A stretch of DNA of 8,956 nucleotides from Patescibacteria group bacterium (GTDB lineage Bacteria > Patescibacteriota > Microgenomatia > UBA10105). Below are positions 1-5,068 of this stretch, piece after piece. A program made the position numbers and the translations under genes. Each line of letters opens with the position of its first letter. The first letter of the stretch is position 1. The notes beneath the pieces are model-generated. The model did no database searches and was not told the origin of the DNA. It saw only the letters and a program-made list of their open reading frames with translations. The DNA lies in assembly GCA_003524845.1 (NCBI GenBank), contig DQGR01000051.1, forward strand, positions 1,156 to 10,111, read 5' to 3'.

Positions 1-515
1 CCGGAAAATATGAATTGAGCTCCACCGATTATCATCATTATGAAAAAGGCAATGGCCGCTACAGGGACCAAGAGCTTAATTATATTTTCGATGACTTTTA
101 CAATTGCACCCAGTTCTGCCGGTGCGTTAGGGTTGCTAACTGTTGAGGCATCTGACGAAACGTCAAAGAATTGGGCATTGCAGAGTGTACTACCACCGCC
201 TGATATTGTTTCTTCAGCTTGAATCGTATAGCGACCTTCTGATGTTGGCGAAGTTAGGCTCACAGTAAAACCACTAGGGTCCGTGATAATTCCGCCATTG
301 TTAATACCAGTATCGGTACTGGTACGAGTTTCGATGATTCTGATCGTAATAATTGCGTTAAGGGTTCCGGTTATTGATACATCAAATGAGGATCTAGGTG
401 CGATTTCTGCTGGGAAACTAGTAATGGTGCATGCTGCGAATGCAGGCGAATAGCTTGTCAGAAAAATAACCAGACTAAAAATTGGGACGAGAAGCAGACT
501 CAAGATTTTTCTCAT
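1..515 (-). CDS. Pilin-like secreted membrane protein with Ig-like ectodomain, C-terminus cut off by window edge
   Basis: Reading from ATG at 515 gives 171 residues and runs off the window. Residues 1-27 are a signal peptide (hydrophobic core, cleavage near AFA-A). Residues 28-127 look like one beta-rich Ig-like domain with cysteines 29 and 112, probably a disulfide. From residue 148 comes the first helix of a TM hairpin, ending in GGAQFIFS with a glycine next, exactly where the relatives have their S-x-G-D turn, so only the second helix is missing. It is a paralogue of the 228-aa protein at 2242-2928: both have GxYT at residue 94 and Cys at 111/112. An SD-like TAAAGG lies 8 nt before the ATG. 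Last visible gene of the minus-strand pilin cluster. Role inferred: pilus or T4SS-like surface subunit. Confidence 0.8.
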   Translation of the reverse strand, partial: MRKILSLLLVPIFSLVIFLTSYSPAFAACTITSFPAEIAPRSSFDVSITGTLNAIITIRIIETRTSTDTGINNGGIITDPSGFTVSLTSPTSEGRYTIQAEETISGGGSTLCNAQFFDVSSDASTVSNPNAPAELGAIVKVIENIIKLLVPVAAIAFFIMMIIGGAQFIFS

Positions 516-583
516 AAGTCTAGCCTTTACTGGTGCGAATTGACACAGCGGATGCTAAGATTTGCCGCACTTTGGCTTTCTGG

Positions 584-979
584 CTAATTGACAGTGTTTA
601 ACGTAGGAATAGTAACACCTTCTGAAATAATAGTGACTTCGAAGAATACTTCGACGAGTCGGATAATAGCATAGGCAACCAAGACGATTACAAGACCGAT
701 GAGAGCTGCTGTTATCATACCGCGGGCACCGGCAACACCTTTTTCGTCTCCTCCGGCGACAATCCAGCGAATACCGCCAATTATTAAGAAAATAAATGCC
801 AGCACAAAGGCAACTACAAGAATAAATTGAATAGCGCCTCTAACTACTTTAACGATGTCGTTTATTGGTCTAATCGTTTCCGGAACGAGATCAGTTTGAG
901 CGAATACGGCCATTGGCGCTGCCAAGGCAGTTGCGTGCAACAGTGCAGCTGCAGCGATTCTTTTAGGAACACTTAGCAT
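584..979 (-). CDS. T4SS pilin-like (TrbC/VirB2-like) protein, 131 aa
   Basis: Short secreted two-helix protein. Residues 1-27 form a signal peptide (cleavage near VFA-Q28). A short amphipathic region follows, then TM helix 1 (about 48-71), the turn motif AGGD at 75-78, and TM helix 2 (about 86-108). This hairpin with a glycine-rich turn and a small-residue second helix is the pattern of the CPR 'T4SS pilin' family, related in layout to TrbC/VirB2 conjugative pilins. The tail FFEVTIIS..VTIPT closely matches FFEVSIIS..LILPT of the neighbour at 1008-1352, pointing to a duplication. An in-frame TGA just upstream fixes the ATG at 979, and a strong SD precedes it. The role as a pilus or secretion-channel subunit in the membrane is inferred from fold and clustering; no T4SS ATPase is visible here. 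Confidence 0.85.
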   Translation of the reverse strand: MLSVPKRIAAAALLHATALAAPMAVFAQTDLVPETIRPINDIVKVVRGAIQFILVVAFVLAFIFLIIGGIRWIVAGGDEKGVAGARGMITAALIGLVIVLVAYAIIRLVEVFFEVTIISEGVTIPTLNTVN

Positions 980-990
980 ATTGTGTCAAC

Positions 991-999
991 TCACCTCCC
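991..999 (-). promoter_or_regulatory. Strong Shine-Dalgarno of the 131-aa pilin
   Basis: GGGAGGTGA on the minus strand, 11 nt before the ATG at 979. It is the only near-perfect SD in the pilin cluster; most neighbours have weak or no SD. This suggests that this subunit is translated independently and perhaps more strongly. Confidence 0.75.
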
Positions 1000-1007
1000 T
1001 TCAAAGG

Positions 1008-1352
1008 TTATCGTGTAGGCAAAATTAAGCCTCCAGAAATAATGCTTACTTCGAAAAATGTTTCGACCAATTTGATTATAGCAAAGGAGCCGAAAATAAT
1101 AAGCATACCAACTAAGCCCATGTACATTTGGGTCCAAGCTTGGCCCGTTGATTTAGGGTCACCGCCGGAGGTTATAAATCTAAAACCTGCGAAAATTGTC
1201 CAGAGAAGAACAACCACGAAAGAGACGATCAATAGGAGTTGAATACCGCCTCTGACTAAACCGGCAATAAATACGCTAGGGTTGTCTCCGGCAACCGGCG
1301 TGCCAGCTGGCGGTTCTATTTTGCCAATGATTGGGGGGGCGAGGAGGTTCAT
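1008..1352 (-). CDS. T4SS pilin-like (TrbC/VirB2-like) protein, 114 aa
   Basis: Short two-helix membrane protein without an obvious signal peptide. A Pro/Gly-rich N-terminus (IGKIEPPAGTP) is followed by TM helix 1 (about 35-57), turn SGGD at 62-65, TM helix 2 (about 75-96), and a tail FFEVSIISGG. The tail and hairpin are most similar to the 131-aa protein just downstream, so the two look like tandem duplicates. Its ATG lies at the outer end of the heptad-repeat element that fills the gap to the S23 gene. No SD is visible upstream because that sequence is all repeat, so the native translation signals may have been replaced. Small N-terminal truncation cannot be excluded, but the hairpin is complete. 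Pilus or secretion role is inferred from family and neighbours. Confidence 0.82.
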   Translation of the reverse strand: MNLLAPPIIGKIEPPAGTPVAGDNPSVFIAGLVRGGIQLLLIVSFVVVLLWTIFAGFRFITSGGDPKSTGQAWTQMYMGLVGMLIIFGSFAIIKLVETFFEVSIISGGLILPTR

Positions 1353-1420
1353 AGGTTTCAGGTCACAGGTTTCAGGTTATAGTTTACAGGTTTCAGCATT
1401 CAGATTACAGTTTCAGGCTT
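1351..1420 (+). repeat. Left arm of the S23 element: degenerate 7-nt repeats
   Basis: About ten consecutive 7-nt units with consensus NNNCAGG (for example TTTCAGG, TTACAGG, TTTCAGC), starting at the ATG of the 114-aa pilin and running into the last codons of the S23 gene. The phase slips by one base near 1414. On the opposite strand the arm at 1790-1845 has the same consensus, so the two form an imperfect inverted repeat around the S23 gene. Confidence 0.75.
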
Positions 1421-1781
1421 TATTAAATGATTTTATAAGACCTGTCAGTACTTTGCCAGTTTCTGTTTGAATTGATGTTAGCTGGTTGTGAGTATTGTCT
1501 TTGTAGAATTTTCTTTCTAGTGCAAAATCTATGTAATATTCAAGTTCGGATAGAGATGCTAGAGCTATGTTATAAAAATGTTTTCTATCTTTTTGGCTGC
1601 TTCGCATATAGCCCTCAGCAATATTAGCGGGTACTGATAAGGCTGCTCTTCTCATTTGGCTGGTAAGACCAAAAATTTCGGATTTTGGAAAATTTTCGGT
1701 TGCATCGTAGACTAAATGGGCGAGTTTATTGGCTTTCTCCCAAGCTTTTAGATTTCTGTAACCTTTGTATGCATTTGCCAT
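1413..1781 (-). CDS. S23 / 23S rRNA intervening-sequence family four-helix bundle protein
   Basis: A 122-aa protein that fits the S23 (IVP) family along its full length. Family-type motifs are YRNLKAWEKANKLAHLVY at 8-25, FGLTSQMRRAALSVPANIAEG (about 37-57), then a Lys/Arg-rich link and a helix with SLSELEYYIDFA. The fold is a four-helix bundle, related to the Avd accessory protein of diversity-generating retroelements; members form basic oligomers and probably bind nucleic acid. Its molecular function is not established, and 'ribosomal protein' labels for this family are misleading. Here it is not inside a 23S rRNA gene: it interrupts a pilin cluster and is flanked by inverted heptad arrays. 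The AGG of the last upstream heptad lies 8 nt before the ATG and may act as SD, so the repeat appears to supply its translation signal. Confidence 0.88.
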   Translation of the reverse strand: MANAYKGYRNLKAWEKANKLAHLVYDATENFPKSEIFGLTSQMRRAALSVPANIAEGYMRSSQKDRKHFYNIALASLSELEYYIDFALERKFYKDNTHNQLTSIQTETGKVLTGLIKSFNKA

Positions 1782-1789
1782 TCATTATG

Positions 1790-1845
1790 CCTGATTCCTG
1801 ATTCCTAAACCCTGAATCCTGAACCCTGTATGCTAGTTGCTATCA
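1790..1845 (-). repeat. Right arm of the S23 element: degenerate 7-nt repeats
   Basis: Exactly eight 7-nt units in register on the minus strand. The outer ones are TGATAGC and AACTAGC; the inner six are of the type GTTCAGG or AATCAGG. The outermost unit begins with the TGA stop codon of the 103-aa pilin and places an in-frame TAG directly behind it. Confidence 0.75.
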
Positions 1846-2154
1846 CGTAATCGGTATCTCCGATTTCAGAAAATACTGCACAACTTTGATAATTACAAAA
1901 GCCAGTATGACGACTGCTAAACCTATAATAGCATAGGTTAGAGTACCGGTGGCACTGGCAAGCTTTTTTTCGTCGCCGGAGGATGTTAGGAATTTAAAGC
2001 CGCCGATAATTATAAAGATAATGGCAACGATGCCGGCAACGCCGGTTAGAATCAAAATAATGTCGCTTGCCAAAACGCCAACGCCGGAAGCTTCACCGTA
2101 CCCGGTTATTTGTGCGGGAGGAAAAACTTCTTTGATGCTGAATGCAAGTTTCAT
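1843..2154 (-). CDS. T4SS pilin-like (TrbC/VirB2-like) protein, 103 aa
   Basis: The most compact member of the cluster. It has a short N-terminus (MKLAFSIKEVFPPAQITG) with no clear signal peptide, TM helix 1 (about 30-53), the turn SSGDEKK with SSGD at 58-61, and TM helix 2 (about 70-93). The motif GGFKFLTSSGDEKKLASA is textbook for this CPR pilin-like family. Repeat elements occupy both sides: the gene-less element ends 7 nt before its ATG, and its own stop TGA is the first codon of the S23 element's right end, followed in frame by TAG. The extreme C-terminus (SEIPIT) may therefore have been trimmed or replaced by the insertion. No SD is visible. Membrane pilin or channel subunit role is inferred. 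Confidence 0.85.
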   Translation of the reverse strand: MKLAFSIKEVFPPAQITGYGEASGVGVLASDIILILTGVAGIVAIIFIIIGGFKFLTSSGDEKKLASATGTLTYAIIGLAVVILAFVIIKVVQYFLKSEIPIT

Positions 2155-2160
2155 AGTTGT

Positions 2161-2244
2161 TTAGGTTTCAGGTTTCAGGATGCAGCGTTCAGGGATGATT
2201 CTTGTATTACCTGCTTGCTGATACCTGTAAGCTGGCTGCTATCA
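2161..2244 (-). repeat. Gene-less heptad-repeat element (84 bp = 12 x 7), MITE-like relative of the S23 element
   Basis: It fills the gap between the 228-aa and 103-aa pilin genes and divides cleanly into twelve 7-nt units, ending exactly at the TGA stop of the 228-aa gene. The left half has CAGG units on the plus strand, the right half on the minus strand. Folded, three CAGG/CAGC-type 4-bp helices alternate with 3-nt unpaired positions (12 of 18 bases pair in the best stretch). Left end TAGGTTTCAGGT and right end (17/20 bases) match those of the S23 element at 1351-1845. It could also act as an RNA hairpin between cistrons that sets transcript stability. Confidence 0.65.
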
Positions 2245-2928
2245 AAATACCCCACTTCCCCCTAAGAATATTTTATCGATAATTTGGGTAATAGCAAAGG
2301 CAAGGACAACAATCACAAAACCGACGATCGCCAGTGTTAACCTGCTTCTGGCCGCTGCCGCTGCTTCGGGGTTGCCGGAGGAAGTAATAAATTGGATTCC
2401 GGATATGATGATGATGATAACTGTAATGAAGGCGATTATGCCAAGAATGATTGGTAAAATGCTGCTAATTAGTTCCTCAATAAAAGTTGTATAGTTGGTA
2501 AATTTCAGGTCTTTAACGGTTATGCCGCCAATGCAGCCTAAGAATCCGGCGCAGGAGCCAACGTTGGTTGATACAGTAATCTCATCCGTACCAGAACAGT
2601 CATTATTTGACCCGACTGATACATCCTTTGCACTCACAGTGTATGTTCCAGCAGCACTGGGTGCTCGTAAGGTGATTATTGCGTTTCCAATACTGTCCGT
2701 TTGAGCGCCAGAAGAATCTAATATGACAGTAGGGTTGTCTGGATCTGTAATTGTAGCAGTAAAAAAACCATTTGGTTGGCCCATTAACTGGATTTCGAAC
2801 TCTTGGTTGCCATCAGCGGTTGGGTTAAATGAGATAGCGCAGCGATCCGCGTATGTTGGGTTGTTTATAAAGGTAAGAACAAGAGAAGAAAAAATATAAA
2901 CAAAGATCAGGCTGAAGATTTTCCCCAT
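2242..2928 (-). CDS. Pilin-like membrane protein with Ig-like ectodomain, 228 aa
   Basis: Signal peptide 1-27 (cleavage near TYA-D28), then a beta-rich ectodomain of about 28-125 with the Ig/Big-like pattern GTYTVSAKD at 94-102 and cysteines 30 and 111 likely bridged. A short Cys-Gly linker (CAGFLGCIGG) follows, then an amphipathic helix and the TM hairpin: helix 1 about 155-178, turn SSGN at 183-186 (Asn in place of the usual Asp), helix 2 about 194-217. It is paralogous to the truncated gene at 1-515. The ATG lies one base after the TAA of the 375-aa gene, so the two are translationally coupled. The stop is the first codon of the downstream repeat element. Probably a surface-displayed or pilus-tip type variant of the same pilin scaffold (inferred). 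Confidence 0.82.
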   Translation of the reverse strand: MGKIFSLIFVYIFSSLVLTFINNPTYADRCAISFNPTADGNQEFEIQLMGQPNGFFTATITDPDNPTVILDSSGAQTDSIGNAIITLRAPSAAGTYTVSAKDVSVGSNNDCSGTDEITVSTNVGSCAGFLGCIGGITVKDLKFTNYTTFIEELISSILPIILGIIAFITVIIIIISGIQFITSSGNPEAAAAARSRLTLAIVGFVIVVLAFAITQIIDKIFLGGSGVF

Positions 2929-2929
2929 G

Positions 2930-4057
2930 TTAAACTATGCCGCCTAAGATATTTAGGCCAATAAACTTTAAAATCAGAACGGAAAATATTAAAAACAAAA
3001 GGCCGGCAACTGCGGCAATTATCATGTCGCGGCCGGCACCGACATTTTTGGGGTCGCCGGATGACATCAAGACTCGAACAGAACCTATGACCATAAGAAC
3101 AAGCGCAATTCCGCCTGCTAAGCCGATGGCAATTGAGAGGAACTGAGTAGAAAATGCGCCGATATCAGTTGAAAGGTTGCCAAGAGCTGTTTTGCAAGTT
3201 CCTCCAGCGCATGGGTTTTTGCCCGGTGGGCCTGCGCCAAGGCCGTTATCAATGTTATCTTTACCGTCGGGATCCCAATGTTCATCGCCAATTTCACCGC
3301 CAGTGTCGGTTACGGTAAATTCTACAATGTAGTAAGTGAAGTCTTCTCCGTATTCATTGATATCAAATTGGTATTCTCCCACTTCTACCCCTGGGAAAGT
3401 GCACTCAGTATCAAATCCACCCCTATCGCCTATTGGAACCGCATTGCAATTTTGTTCATTTCCTATATCTTGGCCGTTTCTCTTTTCCAGAAAGATATCG
3501 TAGTCGTTTCTGCCTTTGTCGTCATGAGGACGGCGGGTTTCTAGAATTTTGACAGTAATCGGCTCGCCGGTTTTAGGGTTTGGTGGGGTGATTTCATAGT
3601 CGAATTTAAAGTGTTTTATATCAAATTTTGCTTCGGCAATTAGGTTTTCATTATCACAACAAACGTCACCATCTTCTTGATGGCGATATAGGCGAACATT
3701 ATAGTCATCTCGTGCTAGAAAATAGTCGTCGTTTCCGCATTCACCTTCTTTTACATTACCTTCACCTTTACCACATACAACAACAGAGATGGTTTTATCA
3801 GAACCAGATTCAAACTTTTTTCTGCCGGCTCCAGCATCATCGTCACAATCTTGTTTGTCATTGTCCCAACAAACCCAGTAATCTTGTTGCGCAATTAAAC
3901 CGGTATAAGTAATAGTCACGCCAGTTGTATTTTCGTCTCTAAAAGAAGGTTCAATTGTGGGTTCGTTGCCTTGTGCCTGCGCCAGATTAGAATGATGCAG
4001 AGCGATAATTAAAAAGCAGATGATCAGACTAAATAGGAGTATTCTGAGAAGTTTCAT
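2930..4057 (-). CDS. Large Cys-rich secreted protein with C-terminal pilin-like TM hairpin, 375 aa
   Basis: First gene of the minus-strand cluster. Signal peptide 1-28 (cleavage near AQA-Q). A long acidic, Cys-rich ectodomain of about 30-290 follows, apparently two beta-sandwich-like segments; the second, with ITPPNPKTGEPITVKI, resembles a Big/Ig-type domain. It has vicinal Cys (DVCCDNE) and many Asp-rich loops that could bind divalent cations. A short linker with CAGGTC leads to TM helix 1 (about 306-329), turn SSGD at 332-335 and helix 2 (about 345-368). The hairpin places it in the same family as the short pilins. The ectodomain is not one I recognise. The start has only a weak GGA before ATG. 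It may be an adhesive or tip subunit anchored by the shared hairpin (inference). Confidence 0.8.
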   Translation of the reverse strand: MKLLRILLFSLIICFLIIALHHSNLAQAQGNEPTIEPSFRDENTTGVTITYTGLIAQQDYWVCWDNDKQDCDDDAGAGRKKFESGSDKTISVVVCGKGEGNVKEGECGNDDYFLARDDYNVRLYRHQEDGDVCCDNENLIAEAKFDIKHFKFDYEITPPNPKTGEPITVKILETRRPHDDKGRNDYDIFLEKRNGQDIGNEQNCNAVPIGDRGGFDTECTFPGVEVGEYQFDINEYGEDFTYYIVEFTVTDTGGEIGDEHWDPDGKDNIDNGLGAGPPGKNPCAGGTCKTALGNLSTDIGAFSTQFLSIAIGLAGGIALVLMVIGSVRVLMSSGDPKNVGAGRDMIIAAVAGLLFLIFSVLILKFIGLNILGGIV

Positions 4058-4076
4058 TCCGTCAATTTCAGTTTAG

Positions 4077-4149
4077 CACTTCGACTACGCTCAGCACTAC
4101 AGCCCTTCCATAAAGTCAGGGCAAGCACTTCCCTTCATCAAATTCAGGG
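4077..4149 (+). repeat. Three degenerate CCCTTC-N7-TCAGGG units
   Basis: Copies at about 4077-4097 (CACTTCGACTACGCTCAGCAC), 4103-4121 and 4131-4149. Each is a short imperfect inverted repeat (CCCT...AGGG) followed by an A-rich tail of the type CAAGCA or TAAACT. It resembles the dispersed 'CTTCGACTACGCTCAG' intergenic repeat that I know from several bacterial genomes; that identification is from memory. Confidence 0.6.
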
Positions 4150-4245
4150 TAAACTAAAACTTAGCATTTTAGCAATTTGAAAGAATCTAACTATCTACAC
4201 ACATCGGGAGTGGGTTAGGTTTGAAAATTGGTGCTTTTAAAGGTT

Positions 4246-4266
4246 TTAAAAGGTCGGACCTTTTAA
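4246..4266. repeat. Perfect 10-bp inverted repeat around a single G
   Basis: TTAAAAGGTC, then G, then its exact reverse complement. The sequence before it (CTTTTAAAGG at 4234-4243) partly repeats the arm. As RNA it would form an 8-bp AT-rich stem with a TCGGA loop, but no U-tract follows on either strand, so a regulator or recombinase site, or a repeat-family core, is likelier than an intrinsic terminator. Confidence 0.6.
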
Positions 4267-4301
4267 GGGTTGTTGGGGTAGGCTATTTTTCAAAAGATAA
4301 A

Positions 4302-4335
4302 CTCAGGACTATAGCCCTTCGATAATTAGTTAGGG
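4302..4335 (+). repeat. Fourth copy of the CCCTTC/TAGGG repeat
   Basis: Positions 4302-4325 match 4090-4113 at 21 of 24 bases (CTCAG.ACTA.AGCCCTTC.ATAA). The unit continues to TTAGGG at 4335. It shows that the repeat occurs on both sides of the palindrome at 4246-4266. Confidence 0.6.
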
Positions 4336-4365
4336 ACTAGTGATTAAGGCAATTAAATTGTTAAG

Positions 4366-4385
4366 GCGCAGGCTAGCGCAGGCTG
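4366..4385 (+). repeat. 10-bp tandem duplication
   Basis: GCGCAGGCTA followed directly by GCGCAGGCTG, ending 19 bases before the MNT start codon at 4405. It lies where a -35 region would be expected; its function is unknown. Confidence 0.55.
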
Positions 4386-4404
4386 ATTATGTTAAGATAT
4401 AGCC

Positions 4405-4704
4405 ATGACGAGCACAGATTTTGTTGTTGAGCAGTTAAAGAAAAACAAACCAAAGGCAATCGTACTTTTCGGTTCTGCAGCCCGAGGCGAAGCAGGGGAG
4501 GATAGTGATTTGGACATTCTGGTAATTAAGGAGACAAACAAGGACTACTTTGATAGAGTCCGGGAGGTTAGATCAAGCGTCAGGTCGAATGTACCCTTGG
4601 ATATTATCGTTTTAACTCCAAAGGAAGCTCGCGAGCTTCCGAAGAAAAACAGTTTTTTTTCCCAGATATTAAAAGAAGGTAAGATCTTGTATGGAAGAGT
4701 ATAA
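4405..4704 (+). CDS. MNT-type minimal nucleotidyltransferase (antitoxin of MNT/HEPN pair)
   Basis: A 99-aa protein of the polymerase-beta-like nucleotidyltransferase superfamily. The signature is clear: GS at 23-24 with AARGEAGEDSD, the Asp pair D35/D37 in SDLDILV, and the third metal-binding Asp D66 in PLDIIVL. All three catalytic aspartates are intact, so it should be active. In studied MNT/HEPN systems the enzyme adds AMP to the HEPN partner and neutralises its RNase activity; that is family knowledge, not shown here. It overlaps the HEPN gene by 14 nt, so the two are co-translated. No SD precedes the ATG. A weak -10-like TATGTT at 4388-4393 would start transcription almost at the ATG, suggesting a leaderless message, but no matching -35 is visible. 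Confidence 0.88.
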   Translation: MTSTDFVVEQLKKNKPKAIVLFGSAARGEAGEDSDLDILVIKETNKDYFDRVREVRSSVRSNVPLDIIVLTPKEARELPKKNSFFSQILKEGKILYGRV

Positions 4705-5068
4705 ATTATGGTTCAAGAAGGCAAACGATGATCTTCGGTGGACGAAGCACAATATTGAAACTGGCGAGTACTCAGGGGCGTGTTTTAGTGCTCAACAAAC
4801 AACGGAAAAAGCACTGAAGGCTTATTTACTTTACAAAGAGGAACATCTTCGCAAAACCCACGATATTGTTAGACTTTTAGAAGATTGTATTGAGTTTGAT
4901 AAGACTTTTAAAAAACTAGAAAAACTTGTTGAAACACTGTTTCCCTATTATGCGACTACTAGATATCCTTTCGATAACGAACTTTTTACTTTTAGCAAGG
5001 AACGAGCAAAGGGAGCTTTTGATGCGGCTAAAAGCATAATTGAGTTTGTAAGGTCAAAACTTCGGTAA
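4691..5068 (+). CDS. HEPN domain protein (putative RNase toxin of MNT/HEPN pair)
   Basis: A 125-aa all-helical HEPN-domain protein. Motifs: KKANDDLRWTKHN in helix 1, FSAQQTTEKALKAYLL (Q35, Q36, E39, K40, K43) in helix 2, KTHDIVRLL with H57, then YYATTRYPFD and a long C-terminal helix. This is the QQxxEKxxKA branch of HEPN proteins. It lacks the RX4HXY motif of HepT (DUF86) toxins, so HepT-type RNase chemistry and tyrosine AMPylation should not be assumed; many such pairs have no proven toxicity. AAGGT at 4676-4680 may be its SD. Its 3' end overlaps that of the convergent PIN gene by 15 bp. Confidence 0.87.
   Translation: MEEYKLWFKKANDDLRWTKHNIETGEYSGACFSAQQTTEKALKAYLLYKEEHLRKTHDIVRLLEDCIEFDKTFKKLEKLVETLFPYYATTRYPFDNELFTFSKERAKGAFDAAKSIIEFVRSKLR

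Larger units (their letters stand above)
1351..1845 (-). mobile_element. Putative small mobile element: S23 gene between inverted heptad-repeat arms
   Basis: About 495 bp inserted in the pilin gene series. It consists of a left heptad array (1351-1420), a single ORF (the S23 protein, 1413-1781) and a right heptad array (1790-1845) in inverted orientation. The right end (CTGTATGCTAGTTGCTATCA) matches 17 of 20 bases of the right end of the gene-less element at 2161-2244. The left ends share TAGGTTTCAGGT. Matching termini at two places, one with and one without cargo, argue for a transposable or retro-inserted unit rather than chance sequence. No target-site duplication is evident, and no transposase or reverse transcriptase is present, so mobility is an inference. 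Confidence 0.5.
4058..4404. other. Divergent intergenic region, 347 bp, repeat-rich and non-coding
   Basis: It separates the minus-strand pilin cluster from the plus-strand MNT/HEPN genes, so promoters for both should lie here. I see no convincing -35/-10 pair for the pilin cluster and no credible ORF. It holds degenerate CCCTTC...CAGGG units, a 21-bp palindrome and a 10-bp tandem duplication, listed separately. Confidence 0.7.

Noticed and set aside
1282..1470. Plus-strand ORF of 62 aa across the left heptad arm
   Set aside because: Its repetitive translation (QVSGYSLQVSAFRLQ) is only the heptad array read in frame, and it is antisense to two genes.
1413..1781. Diversity-generating retroelement, because S23 resembles Avd
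   Set aside because: No reverse transcriptase, template repeat or variable repeat with A-biased changes is visible in the window.
1351..1845. Intervening sequence of a 23S rRNA gene
   Set aside because: The flanks are pilin coding sequences, not rRNA.
1351..2244. CRISPR array or tandem satellite
   Set aside because: Units are 7 nt, degenerate, and change orientation between arms; there are no 20-40 nt repeats with unique spacers and no cas genes.
3278..3912. Plus-strand ORFs of 88 and 94 aa (3278-3544, 3628-3912)
   Set aside because: They are antisense to the 375-aa precursor, have low-complexity His/Leu/Phe-rich translations and no SD; they are mirror frames of a real gene.
4246..4266. 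Rho-independent terminator
   Set aside because: The stem is AT-rich, the loop short, and no T-run follows on either strand; the flanking genes are transcribed away from it.
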